Shown in pieces: positions 15,101 to 28,120 of a stretch of 64,000 nt of DNA; the first letter of the stretch is position 1, and each line of letters starts with the position of its first letter. The stretch spans positions 19,374,979 to 19,438,978 of the forward strand of contig CM049321.1 of the NCBI GenBank assembly GCA_026874595.1, in the 5' to 3' direction. The notes beneath the pieces were generated by a model. It searched no databases. It saw nothing but the letters and a program-made list of their open reading frames with translations, and was not told the DNA's origin. This DNA comes from Sipunculus nudus. Its lineage: Eukaryota > Annelida > Sipuncula > Golfingiida > Sipunculidae. The translations under genes were made by a program, and so were the position numbers.

Positions 15101-18100
15101 CCGTGACTGCAAAAATTATAGCGTTCGCCGTATAAAATAAGTGACCACAGGCACTCTTTGCGGGCCGGTTTGCCATTTCTGTCGCGTTATAGTTTATTGC
15201 TTGCCGGAATCAGAGATTTCGACAAGTATGTTGATCAGTTCCGTTTGTTTGTTTGTCTGTATGTCCCCGCTCTACAGGCCACAATTTTGCACCAATCGTC
15301 CTGATACTTATAGATAGAGTGTATAATCGGTTCTTCTCGGAGCCTATTGTTTTTGGTCATGATCGGTCAAGGGTCAAGGTCAGGGTCACCAAAAAGCTCA
15401 AAAATGGTTTTTTCTTCATACCTTCGTCAAAAATAGCCGTAGGCACCTAATCTGTAGCCCGTTTTATTTGCCACTGCATGGCCACTTCCAACACTGCAAA
15501 ATTGCCTCATTTCGCTGTTACCATGGTTACGCAATTTTGGGGAGAAATCATGGAATTTCGTGATATTTTTCAAATTTGCAGCAATTTTACTGATTCTGAG
15601 ATATTTTATGTAACATAAGAATATCTCGAAACGGGTTTTTCAGATTTTGGAAATGGCCTTCAGGGGGCGTTGCAGATGAAAAAACATGAAAATTTGTTTT
15701 GGTGCTATACCTCCAGAACTATTAAACATTGGGCCATTTCCATCACAGCACCTTAAACTAGGGTCCATGGGCTTATTTTTGCGCATAGGTGCCAAAGTGC
15801 GCTATTGCCAGATTTCTCTATTTTTGGGGTAAAACCTTTGAATTTTGAAAATATGCAGTTTTCAGCTTCTAACTCTGTCAGTTTTTATGCTGGAGAGGTC
15901 AAAATTTTTGCATCTTGTAGCCCTTGGTGAGTTCTCGGTGATCCAACCAAAAATCTTGCAAAATCTCGCACCGTTTCTCGTCGAATGAGATTTCGCGATT
16001 TCACGGTGACATGCCCTATAGGCCACAGATATGCAGGCATCCTTTTGAAACTGATACATGTTACGTCATACACTAATATCTCGAAAGCAATTGTTCAGTT
16101 TTTGGAAAATTACCGCTAGGGGGCGCTGCACTGCAACCCCGTACCTACTATCATTGTTTAACCATATCTCCAAAACTACACATTTTAGGTACATAAACTG
16201 TACACCATATGAATTGGCGTTTCATGGCCTTTCTGCCCATGACCTCTTTTGTTTAATCATACACGGTCCCCGCAAATTTTAGCAACTTTGTAAAAATTAA
16301 AACCCGCATGCACAAATACATATGCCATCACGCATGCATGCACGCGTTTTAGTATGAAAGACAGACACGCTTTCCCGTGACTGCAAAAATTATAGCGTTC
16401 GCCGTATAAAATAAGTGACCACAGGCACTCTTTGCGGGCCGGTTTGCCATTTCTGTCGCGTTATAGTTTATTGCTTGCCGGAATCAGAGATTTCGACAAG
16501 TATGTTGATCAGTTCCGTTTGTTTGTTTGTCTGTATGTCCCCGCTCTACAGGCCACAATTTTGCACCAATCGTCCTGATACTTATAGATAGAGTGTATAA
16601 TCGGTTCTTCTCGGAGCCTATTGTTTTTGGTCATGATCGGTCAAGGGTCAAGGTCAGGGTCACCAAAAAGCTCAAAAACGGTTTTTTCTTCATACCTTCG
16701 TCAAAAATAGCCGTATGCACCTAATCTGTAGCCCGTTTTATTTGCCACTGCATGGCCACTTCCAACACTGCAAAATTGCCTCATTTCGCTGTTACCATGG
16801 TTACGCAATTTTGGGGAGAAATCATGGAATTTCGTGATATTTTTCAAATTTGCAGCAATTTTACTGATTCTGAGATATTTTATGTAACATAAGAATATCT
16901 CGAAACGGGTTTTTCAGATTTTGGAAATGGCCTTCAGGGGGCGTTGCAGATGAAAAAACATGATAATTTGTTTTGGTGCTATACCTCCAGAACTATTAAA
17001 CATTGGGCCATTTCCATCACAGCACCTTAAACTAGGGTCCATGGGCTTATTTTTGCGCATAGGTGCCAAAGTGCGCTATTGCCAGATTTCTCTATTTTTG
17101 GGGTAAAACCTTTGAATTTTGAAAATATGCAGTTTTCAGCTTCTAACTCTGTCAGTTTTTATGCTGGAGAGGTCAAAATTTTTGCATCTTGTAGCCCTTG
17201 GTGAGTTCTCGGTGATCCAACCAAAAATCTTGCAAAATCTCGCACCGTTTCTCGTCGAATGAGATTTCGCGATTTCACGGTGACATGCCCTATAGGCCAC
17301 AGATATGCAGGCATCCTTTTGAAACTGATACATGTTACGTCATACACTAATATCTCGAAAGCAATTGTTCAGTTTTTGGAAAATTACCGCTAGGGGGCGC
17401 TGCACTGCAACCCCGTACCTACTATCATTGTTTAACCATATCTCCAAAACTACACATTTTAGGTACATAAACTGTACACCATATGAATTGGCGTTTCATG
17501 GCCTTTCTGCCCATGACCTCTTTTGTTTAATCATACACGGTCCCCGCAAATTTTAGCAACTTTGTAAAAATTAAAACCCGCATGCACAAATACATATGCC
17601 ATCACGCATGCATGCACGCGTTTTAGTATGAAAGACAGACACGCTTTCCCGTGACTGCAAAAATTATAGCGTTCGCCGTATAAAATAAGTGACCACAGGC
17701 ACTCTTTGCGGGCCGGTTTGCCATTTCTGTCGCGTTATAGTTTATTGCTTGCCGGAATCAGAGATTTCGACAAGTATGTTGATCAGTTCCGTTTGTTTGT
17801 TTGTCTGTATGTCCCCGCTCTACAGGCCACAATTTTGCACCAATCGTCCTGATACTTATAGATAGAGTGTATAATCGGTTCTTCTCGGAGCCTATTGTTT
17901 TTGGTCATGATCGGTCAAGGGTCAAGGTCAGGGTCACCAAAAAGCTCAAAAACGGTTTTTTCTTCATACCTTCGTCAAAAATAGCCGTAGGCACCTAATC
18001 TGTAGCCCGTTTTATTTGCCACTGCATGGCCACTTCCAACACTGCAAAATTGCCTCATTTCGCTGTTACCATGGTTACGCAATTTTGGGGAGAAATCATG

Positions 18101-21100
18101 GAATTTCGTGATATTTTTCAAATTTGCAGCAATTTTACTGATTCTGAGATATTTTATGTAACATAAGAATATCTCGAAACGGGTTTTTCAGATTTTGGAA
18201 ATGGCCTTCAGGGGGCGTTGCAGATGAAAAAACATGAAAATTTGTTTTGGTGCTATACCTCCAGAACTATTAAACATTGGGCCATTTCCATCACAGCACC
18301 TTAAACTAGGGTCCATGGGCTTATTTTTGCGCATAGGTGCCAAAGTGCGCTATTGCCAGATTTCTCTATTTTTGGGGTAAAACCTTTGAATTTTGAAAAT
18401 ATGCAGTTTTCAGCTTCTAACTCTGTCAGTTTTTATGCTGGAGAGGTCAAAATTTTTGCATCTTGTAGCCCTTGGTGAGTTCTCGGTGATCCAACCAAAA
18501 ATCTTGCAAAATCTCGCACCGTTTCTCGTCAAATGAGATTTCGCGATTTCACGGTGACATGCCCTATAGGCCACAGATATGCAGGCATCCTTTTGAAACT
18601 GATACATGTTACGTCATACACTAATATCTCGAAAGCAATTGTTCAGTTTTTGGAAAATTACCGCTAGGGGGCGCTGCACTGCAACCCCGTACCTACTATC
18701 ATTGTTTAACCATATCTCCAAAACTACACATTTTAGGTACATAAACTGTACACCATATGAATTGGCGTTTCATGGCCTTTCTGCCCATGACCTCTTTTGT
18801 TTAATCATACACGGTCCCCGCAAATTTTAGCAACTTTGTAAAAATTAAAACCCGCATGCACAAATACATATGCCATCACGCATGCATGCACGCGTTTTAG
18901 TATGAAAGACAGACACGCTTTCCCGTGACTGCAAAAATTATAGCGTTCGCCGTATAAAATAAGTGACCACAGGCACTCTTTGCGGGCCGGTTTGCCATTT
19001 CTGTCGCGTTATAGTTTATTGCTTGCCGGAATCAGAGATTTCGACAAGTATGTTGATCAGTTCCGTTTGTTTGTTTGTCTGTATGTCCCCGCTCTACAGG
19101 CCACAATTTTGCACCAATCGTCCTGATACTTATAGATAGAGTGTATAATCGGTTCTTCTCGGAGCCTATTGTTTTTGGTCATGATCGGTCAAGGGTCAAG
19201 GTCAGGGTCACCAAAAAGCTCAAAAACGGTTTTTTCTTCATTCCTTCGTCAAAAATAGCCGTAGGCACCTAATCTGTAGCCCGTTTTATTTGCCACTGCA
19301 TGGCCACTTCCAACACTGCAAAATTGCCTCATTTCGCTGTTACCATGGTTACGCAATTTTGGGGAGAAATCATGGAATTTCGTGATATTTTTCAAATTTG
19401 CAGCAATTTTACTGATTCTGAGATATTTTATGTAACATAAGAATATCTCGAAACGGGTTTTTCAGATTTTGGAAATGGCCTTCAGGGGGCGTTGCAGATG
19501 AAAAAACATGAAAATTTGTTTTGGTGCTATACCTCCAGAACTATTAAACATTGGGCCATTTCCATCACAGCACCTTAAACTAGGGTCCATGGGCTTATTT
19601 TTGCGCATAGGTGCCAAAGTGCGCTATTGCCAGATTTCTCTATTTTTGGGGTAAAACCTTTGAATTTTGAAAATATGCAGTTTTCAGCTTCTAACTCTGT
19701 CAGTTTTTATGCTGGAGAGGTCAAAATTTTTGCATCTTGTAGCCCTTGGTGAGTTCTCGGTGATCCAACCAAAAATCTTGCAAAATCTCGCACCGTTTCT
19801 CGTCGAATGAGATTTCGCGATTTCACGGTGACATGCCCTATAGGCCACAGATATGCAGGCATCCTTTTGAAACTGATACATGTTACGTCATACACTAATA
19901 TCTCGAAAGCAATTGTTCAGTTTTTGGAAAATTACCGCTAGGGGGCGCTGCACTGCAACCCCGTACCTACTATCATTGTTTAACCATATCTCCAAAACTA
20001 CACATTTTAGGTACATAAACTGTACACCATATGAATTGGCGTTTCATGGCCTTTCTGCCCATGACCTCTTTTGTTTAATCATACACGGTCCCCGCAAATT
20101 TTAGCAACTTTGTAAAAATTAAAACCCGCATGCACAAATACATATGCCATCACGCATGCATGCACGCGTTTTAGTATGAAAGACAGACACGCTTTCCCGT
20201 GACTGCAAAAATTATAGCGTTCGCCGTATAAAATAAGTGACCACAGGCACTCTTTGCGGGCCGGTTTGCCATTTCTGTCGCGTTATAGTTTATTGCTTGC
20301 CGGAATCAGAGATTTCGACAAGTATGTTGATCAGTTCCGTTTGTTTGTTTGTCTGTATGTCCCCGCTCTACAGGCCACAATTTTGCACCAATCGTCCTGA
20401 TACTTATAGATAGAGTGTATAATCGGTTCTTCTCGGAGCCTATTGTTTTTGGTCATGATCGGTCAAGGGTCAAGGTCAGGGTCACCAAAAAGCTCAAAAA
20501 CGGTTTTTTTCTTCATACCTTCGTCAAAAATAGCCGTAGGCACCTAATCTGTAGCCCGTTTTATTTGCCACTGCATGGCCACTTCCAACACTGCAAAATT
20601 GCCTCATTTCGCTGTTACCATGGTTACGCAATTTTGGGGAGAAATCATGGAATTTCGTGATATTTTTCAAATTTGCAGCAATTTTACTGATTCTGAGATA
20701 TTTTATGTAACATAAGAATATCTCGAAACGGGTTTTTCAGATTTTGGAAATGGCCTTCAGGGGGCGTTGCAGATGAAAAAACATGAAAATTTGTTTTGGT
20801 GCTATACCTCCAGAACTATTAAACATTGGGCCATTTCCATCACAGCACCTTAAACTAGGGTCCATGGGCTTATTTTTGCGCATAGGTGCCAAAGTGCGCT
20901 ATTGCCAGATTTCTCTATTTTTGGGGTAAAACCTTTGAATTTTGAAAATATGCAGTTTTCAGCTTCTAACTCTGTCAGTTTTTATGCTGGAGAGGTCAAA
21001 ATTTTTGCATCTTGTAGCCCTTGGTGAGTTCTCGGTGATCCAACCAAAAATCTTGCAAAATCTCGCACCGTTTCTCGTCGAATGAGATTTCGCGATTTCA

Positions 21101-21616
21101 CGGTGACATGCCCTATAGGCCACAGATATGCAGGCATCCTTTTGAAACTGATACATGTTACGTCATACACTAATATCTCGAAAGCAATTGTTCAGTTTTT
21201 GGAAAATTACTGCTAGGGGGCGCTGCACTGCAACCCCGTACCTACTATCATTGTTTAACCATATCTCCAAAACTACACATTTTAGGTACATAAACTGTAC
21301 ACCATATGAATTGGCGTTTCATGGCCTTTCTGCCCATGACCTCTTTTGTTTAATCATACACGGTCCCCGCAAATTTTAGCAACTTTGTAAAAATTAAAAC
21401 CCGCATGCACAAATACATATGCCATCACGCATGCATGCACGCGTTTTAGTATGAAAGACAGACACGCTTTCCCGTGACTGCAAAAATTATAGCGTTCGCC
21501 GTATAAAATAAGTGACCACAGGCACTCTTTGCGGGCCGGTTTGCCATTTCTGTCGCGTTATAGTTTATTGCTTGCCGGAATCAGAGATTTCGACAAGTAT
21601 GTTGATCAGTTCCGTT

Positions 21617-22180
21617 TGTTGCTTGCCGGAATCAAAGATTTCCGCAAGCATGTTGGTCAGTTGCGTATGTCTGTTTGTCTGTCTGTTTGTCTGTCTGTTT
21701 GTTTGTCTGCACTCTCCTGGCCACAATTTTGCCACAATCACCTTGAAACTTACAGGGATGATGAAAAACATTATTTCTAGGTGCCCTATTGTTTTTGGTT
21801 AAAATAGGTCAAAGGTCAAGGTCAAGGTCGTCAAAACTTCTCAAAACGTGTTTTTCTTCATATCTTTGTGACTATTAGTCGTATCTACTTCAACAATACC
21901 TTATTTTAATTGTCATTCCAAGGTCTGTCATCTGGTGTGTAGCTGACTCAAATTTGCCGTAACCATGGTTACAAATTTTAGGGGAAAAGTCATGATATTC
22001 GAAAATAAGGGGTCTTATTTTTCTAACTTTGTCAGTTTTAAAGCTAGAGTGATCTAGTTTTTTGCATCAGGTAGCATTCAACTAGTACTACAAGATTTTA
22101 TTACAAGTCTTGCAGTATCTCGTAAAATATCTCGTGAATAGAGATATTTCGAGATTTCATTCATCTTGCGCCAAAGGCCA
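21617..22180 (+). repeat. Variant block B (first copy) in a 1,058-bp unit
   Basis: After 'cagttccgtttgtt' the usual block is replaced by about 560 bp beginning 'gcttgccggaatcaaag'. It contains (TGTC/TGTT)n, 'aaaggtcaaggtcaaggtc' and a stretch ending 'gcgccaaaggccacag', after which the normal unit resumes. This shortens the repeat to 1,058 bp and removes the second GGGGGCG motif of the standard unit. Confidence 0.92.
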
Positions 22181-22674
22181 CAGATATGCAGGCATCCTTT
22201 TGAAACTGATACATGTTACGTCATACACTAATATCTCGAAAGCAATTGTTCAGTTTTTGGAAAATTACCGCTAGGGGGCGCTGCACTGCAACCCCGTACC
22301 TACTATCATTGTTTAACCATATCTGCAAAACTACACATTTTAGGTACATAAACTGTACACCATATGAATTGGCGTTTCATGGCCTTTCTGCCCATGACCT
22401 CTTTTGTTTAATCATACACGGTCCCCGCAAATTTTAGCAACTTTGTAAAAATTAAAACCCGCATGCACAAATACATATGCCATCACGCATGCATGCACGC
22501 GTTTTAGTATGAAAGACAGACACGCTTTCCCGTGACTGCAAAAATTATAGCGTTCGCCGTATAAAATAAGTGACCACAGGCACTCTTTGCGGGCCGGTTT
22601 GCCATTTCTGTCGCGTTATAGTTTATTGCTTGCCGGAATCAGAGATTTCGACAAGTATGTTGATCAGTTCCGTT

Positions 22675-23238
22675 TGTTGCTTGCCGGAATCAAAGATTTC
22701 CGCAAGCATGTTGGTCAGTTGCGTATGTCTGTTTGTCTGTCTGTTTGTCTGTCTGTTTGTTTGTCTGCACTCTCCTGGCCACAATTTTGCCACAATCACC
22801 TTGAAACTTACAGGGATGATGAAAAACATTATTTCTAGGTGCCCTATTGTTTTTGGTTAAAATAGGTCAAAGGTCAAGGTCAAGGTCGTCAAAACTTCTC
22901 AAAACGTGTTTTTCTTCATATCTTTGTGACTATTAGTCGTATCTACTTCAACAATACCTTATTTTAATTGTCATTCCAAGGTCTGTCATCTGGTGTGTAG
23001 CTGACTCAAATTTGCCGTAACCATGGTTACAAATTTTAGGGGAAAAGTCATGATATTCGAAAATAAGGGGTCTTATTTTTCTAACTTTGTCAGTTTTAAA
23101 GCTAGAGTGATCTAGTTTTTTGCATCAGGTAGCATTCAACTAGTACTACAAGATTTTATTACAAGTCTTGCAGTATCTCGTAAAATATCTCGTGAATAGA
23201 GATATTTCGAGATTTCATTCATCTTGCGCCAAAGGCCA
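22675..23238 (+). repeat. Variant block B (second copy)
   Basis: A second, apparently identical B block lies 1,058 bp after the first, so the two form a short tandem run of the 1,058-bp unit before the array reverts to 1,275-bp units. Confidence 0.92.
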
Positions 23239-26200
23239 CAGATATGCAGGCATCCTTTTGAAACTGATACATGTTACGTCATACACTAATATCTCGAAAG
23301 CAATTGTTCAGTTTTTGGAAAATTACCGCTAGGGGGCGCTGCACTGCAACCCCGTACCTACTATCATTGTTTAACCATATCTGCAAAACTACACATTTTA
23401 GGTACATAAACTGTACACCATATGAATTGGCGTTTCATGGCCTTTCTGCCCATGACCTCTTTTGTTTAATCATACACGGTCCCCGCAAATTTTAGCAACT
23501 TTGTAAAAATTAAAACCCGCATGCACAAATACATTTGCCATCACGCATGCATGCACGCGTTTTAGTATGAAAGACAGACACGCTTTCCCGTGACTGCAAA
23601 AATTATAGCGTTCGCCGTATAAAATAAGTGACCACAGGCACTCTTTGCGGGCCGGTTTGCCATTTCTGTCGCGTTATAGTTTATTGCTTGCCGGAATCAG
23701 AGATTTCGACAAGTATGTTGATCAGTTCCGTTTGTTTGTTTGTCTGTATGTCCCCGCTCTACAGGCCACAATTTTGCACCAATCGTCCTGATACTTATAG
23801 ATAGAGTGTATAATCGGTTCTTCTCGGAGCCTATTGTTTTTGGTCATGATCGGTCAAGGGTCAAGGTCAGGGTCACCAAAAAGCTCAAAAACGGTTTTTT
23901 TCTTCATACCTTCGTCAAAAATAGCCGTAGGCACCTAATCTGTAGCCCGTTTTATTTGCCACTGCATGGCCACTTCCAACACTGCAAAATTGCCTCATTT
24001 CGCTGTTACCATGGTTACACAATTTTGGGGAGAAATCATGGAATTTCGTGATATTTTTCAAATTTGCAGCAATTTTACTGATTCTGAGATATTTTATGTA
24101 ACATAAGAATATCTCGAAACGGGTTTTTCAGATTTTGGAAATGGCCTTCAGGGGGCGTTGCAGATGAAAAAACATGAAAATTTGTTTTGGTGCTATACCT
24201 CCAGAACTATTAAACATTGGGCCATTTCCATCACAGCACCTTAAACTAGGGTCCATGGGCTTATTTTTGCGCATAGGTGCCAAAGTGCGCTATTGCCAGA
24301 TTTCTCTATTTTTGGGGTAAAACCTTTGAATTTTGAAAATATGCAGTTTTCAGCTTCTAACTCTGTCAGTTTTTATGCTGGAGAGGTCAAAATTTTTGCA
24401 TCTTGTAGCCCTTGGTGAGTTCTCGGTGATCCAACCAAAAATCTTGCAAAATCTCGCACCGTTTCTCGTCGAATGAGATTTCGCGATTTCACGGTGACAT
24501 GCCCTATAGGCCACAGATATGCAGGCATCCTTTTGAAACTGATACATGTTACGTCATACACTAATATCTCGAAAGCAATTGTTCAGTTTTTGGAAAATTA
24601 CCGCTAGGGGGCGCTGCACTGCAACCCCGTACCTACTATCATTGTTTAACCATATCTCCAAAACTACAAATTTTAGGTACATAAACTGTACACCATATGA
24701 ATTGGCGTTTCATGGCCTTTCTGCCCATGACCTCTTTTGTTTAATCATACACGGTCCCCGCAAATTTTAGCAACTTTGTAAAAATTAAAACCCGCATGCA
24801 CAAATACATATGCCATCACGCATGCATGCACGCGTTTTAGTATGAAAGACAGACACGCTTTCCCGTGACTGCAAAAATTATAGCGTTCGCCGTATAAAAT
24901 AAGTGACCACAGGCACTCTTTGCGGGCCGGTTTGCCATTTCTGTCGCGTTATAGTTTATTGCTTGCCGGAATCAGAGATTTCGACAAGTATGTTGATCAG
25001 TTCCGTTTGTTTGTTTGTCTGTATGTCCCCGCTCTACAGGCCACAATTTTGCACCAATCGTCCTGATACTTATAGATAGAGTGTATAATCGGTTCTTCTC
25101 GGAGCCTATTGTTTTTGGTCATGATCGGTCAAGGGTCAAGGTCAGGGTCACCAAAAAGCTCAAAAACGGTTTTTTCTTCATACCTTCGTCAAAAATAGCC
25201 GTAGGCACCTAATCTGTAGCCCGTTTTATTTGCCACTGCATGGCCACTTCCAACACTGCAAAATTGCCTCATTTCGCTGTTACCATGGTTACGCAATTTT
25301 GGGGAGAAATCATGGAATTTCGTGATATTTTTCAAATTTGCAGCAATTTTACTGATTCTGAGATATTTTATGTAACATAAGAATATCTCGAAACGGGTTT
25401 TTCAGATTTTGGAAATGGCCTTCAGGGGGCGTTGCAGATGAAAAAACATGAAAATTTGTTTTGGTGCTATACCTCCAGAACTATTAAACATTGGGCCATT
25501 TCCATCACAGCACCTTAAACTAGGGTCCATGGGCTTATTTTTGCGCATAGGTGCCAAAGTGCGCTATTGCCAGATTTCTCTATTTTTGGGGTAAAACCTT
25601 TGAATTTTGAAAATATGCAGTTTTCAGCTTCTAACTCTGTCAGTTTTTATGCTGGAGAGGTCAAAATTTTTGCATCTTGTAGCCCTTGGTGAGTTCTCGG
25701 TGATCCAACCAAAAATCTTGCAAAATCTCGCACCGTTTCTCGTCGAATGAGATTTCGCGATTTCACGGTGACATGCCCTATAGGCCACAGATATGCAGGC
25801 ATCCTTTTGAAACTGATACATGTTACGTCATACACTAATATCTCGAAAGCAATTGTTCAGTTTTTGGAAAATTACCGCTAGGGGGCGCTGCACTGCAACC
25901 CCGTACCTACTATCATTGTTTAACCATATCTCCAAAACTACACATTTTAGGTACATAAACTGTACACCATATGAATTGGCGTTTCATGGCCTTTCTGCCC
26001 ATGACCTCTTTTGTTTAATCATACACGGTCCCCGCAAATTTTAGCAACTTTGTAAAAATTAAAACCCGCATGCACAAATACATATGCCATCACGCATGCA
26101 TGCACGCGTTTTAGTATGAAAGACAGACACGCTTTCCCGTGACTGCAAAAATTATAGCGTTCGCCGTATAAAATAAGTGACCACAGGCACTCTTTGCGGG

Positions 26201-27556
26201 CCGGTTTGCCATTTCTGTCGCGTTATAGTTTATTGCTTGCCGGAATCAGAGATTTCGACAAGTATGTTGATCAGTTCCGTTTGTTTGTTTGTCTGTATGT
26301 CCCCGCTCTACAGGCCACAATTTTGCACCAATCGTCCTGATACTTATAGATAGAGTGTATAATCGGTTCTTCTCGGAGCCTATTGTTTTTGGTCATGATC
26401 GGTCAAGGGTCAAGGTCAGGGTCACCAAAAAGCTCAAAAACGGTTTTTTTCTTCATACCTTCGTCAAAAATAGCCGTAGGCACCTAATCTGTAGCCCGTT
26501 TTATTTGCCACTGCATGGCCACTTCCAACACTGCAAAATTGCCTCATTTCGCTGTTACCATGGTTACGCAATTTTGGGGAGAAATCATGGAATTTCGTGA
26601 TATTTTTCAAATTTGCAGCAATTTTACTGATTCTGAGATATTTTATGTAACATAAGAATATCTCGAAACGGGTTTTTCAGATTTTGGAAATGGCCTTCAG
26701 GGGGCGTTGCAGATGAAAAAACATGAAAATTTGTTTTGGTGCTATACCTCCAGAACTATTAAACATTGGGCCATTTCCATCACAGCACCTTAAACTAGGG
26801 TCCATGGGCTTATTTTTGCGCATAGGTGCCAAAGTGCGCTATTGCCAGATTTCTCTATTTTTGGGGTAAAACCTTTGAATTTTGAAAATATGCAGTTTTC
26901 AGCTTCTAACTCTGTCAGTTTTTATGCTGGAGAGGTCAAAATTTTTGCATCTTGTAGCCCTTGGTGAGTTCTCGGTGATCCAACCAAAAATCTTGCAAAA
27001 TCTCGCACCGTTTCTCGTCGAATGAGATTTCGCGATTTCACGGTGACATGCCCTATAGGCCACAGATATGCAGGCATCCTTTTGAAACTGATACATGTTA
27101 CGTCATACACTAATATCTCGAAAGCAATTGTTCAGTTTTTGGAAAATTACCGCTAGGGGGCGCTGCACTGCAACCCCGTACCTACTATCATTGTTTAACC
27201 ATATCTCCAAAACTACACATTTTAGGTACATAAACTGTACACCATATGAATTGGCGTTTCATGGCCTTTCTGCCCATGACCTCTTTTGTTTAATCATACA
27301 CGGTCCCCGCAAATTTTAGCAACTTTGTAAAAATTATAACCCGCATGCACAAATACATATGCCATCACGCATGCATGCACGCGTTTTAGTATGAAAGACA
27401 GACACGCTTTCCCGTGACTGCAAAAATTATAGCGTTCGCCGTATAAAATAAGTGACCACAGGCACTCTTTGCGGGCCGGTTTGCCATTTCTGTCGCGTTA
27501 TAGTTTATTGCTTGCCGGAATCAGAGATTTCGACAAGTATGTTGATCAGTTCCGTT

Positions 27557-28120
27557 TGTTGCTTGCCGGAATCAAAGATTTCCGCAAGCATGTTGGTCAG
27601 TTGCGTATGTCTGTTTGTCTGTCTGTTTGTCTGTCTGTTTGTTTGTCTGCACTCTCCTGGCCACAATTTTGCCACAATCACCTTGAAACTTACAGGGATG
27701 ATGAAAAACATTATTTCTAGGTGCCCTATTGTTTTTGGTTAAAATAGGTCAAAGGTCAAGGTCAAGGTCGTCAAAACTTCTCAAAACGTGTTTTTCTTCA
27801 TATCTTTGTGACTATTAGTCGTATCTACTTCAACAATACCTTATTTTAATTGTCATTCCAAGGTCTGTCATCTGGTGTGTAGCTGACTCAAATTTGCCGT
27901 AACCATGGTTACAAATTTTAGGGGAAAAGTCATGATATTCGAAAATAAGGGGTCTTATTTTTCTAACTTTGTCAGTTTTAAAGCTAGAGTGATCTAGTTT
28001 TTTGCATCAGGTAGCATTCAACTAGTACTACAAGATTTTATTACAAGTCTTGCAGTATCTCGTAAAATATCTCGTGAATAGAGATATTTCGAGATTTCAT
28101 TCATCTTGCGCCAAAGGCCA
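27557..28120 (+). repeat. Variant block B (third copy), array edge
   Basis: The last homogeneous unit also carries block B. Homogeneity stops within it: after about 28,120 ('cattattgcaggaatc') the sequence continues into diverged relatives rather than the array consensus. Block B is therefore the junction between young array and old repeat. Confidence 0.9.

Larger units (their letters stand above)
1..28100 (+). repeat. Tandem satellite array, 1,274/1,275-bp unit, 22 copies
   Basis: The same sequence recurs head to tail from the left edge. One landmark (the ATG in TGATACATGTTACG) recurs at 768, 2043, 3317, 4591, 5865, 7139, 8413, 9687, 10961, 12236, 13510, 14784, 16058, 17332, 18606, 19880, 21155, 22213, 23271, 24546, 25820 and 27095. 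Spacing is 1,274 bp, or 1,275 bp where a T6 run becomes T7, except three shorter steps of 1,058 bp at or after 21155. Copies differ by only a few substitutions per unit, which implies recent amplification or homogenisation. The array is cut by the left edge, so its full length is unknown. The unit has two related halves, each with an 'atatctcgaaa ... ggggcg ... atacctcc/atatctcc' motif series. Short ORFs of 62-103 codons on both strands recur with the unit and are not credible genes. Array length could also be affected by assembly. Confidence 0.97.

Noticed and set aside
1-28100. Recurrent ORFs of 62-103 codons on both strands in each satellite unit
   Set aside because: They recur only because the DNA recurs, overlap on both strands, are disrupted by single-base variants (for example T6/T7), and show no domain or codon signal.
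1-28100. CRISPR-like or CDS tandem array
   Set aside because: The period is 1,274 bp with no short repeat/unique spacer structure, and the host is clearly eukaryotic.
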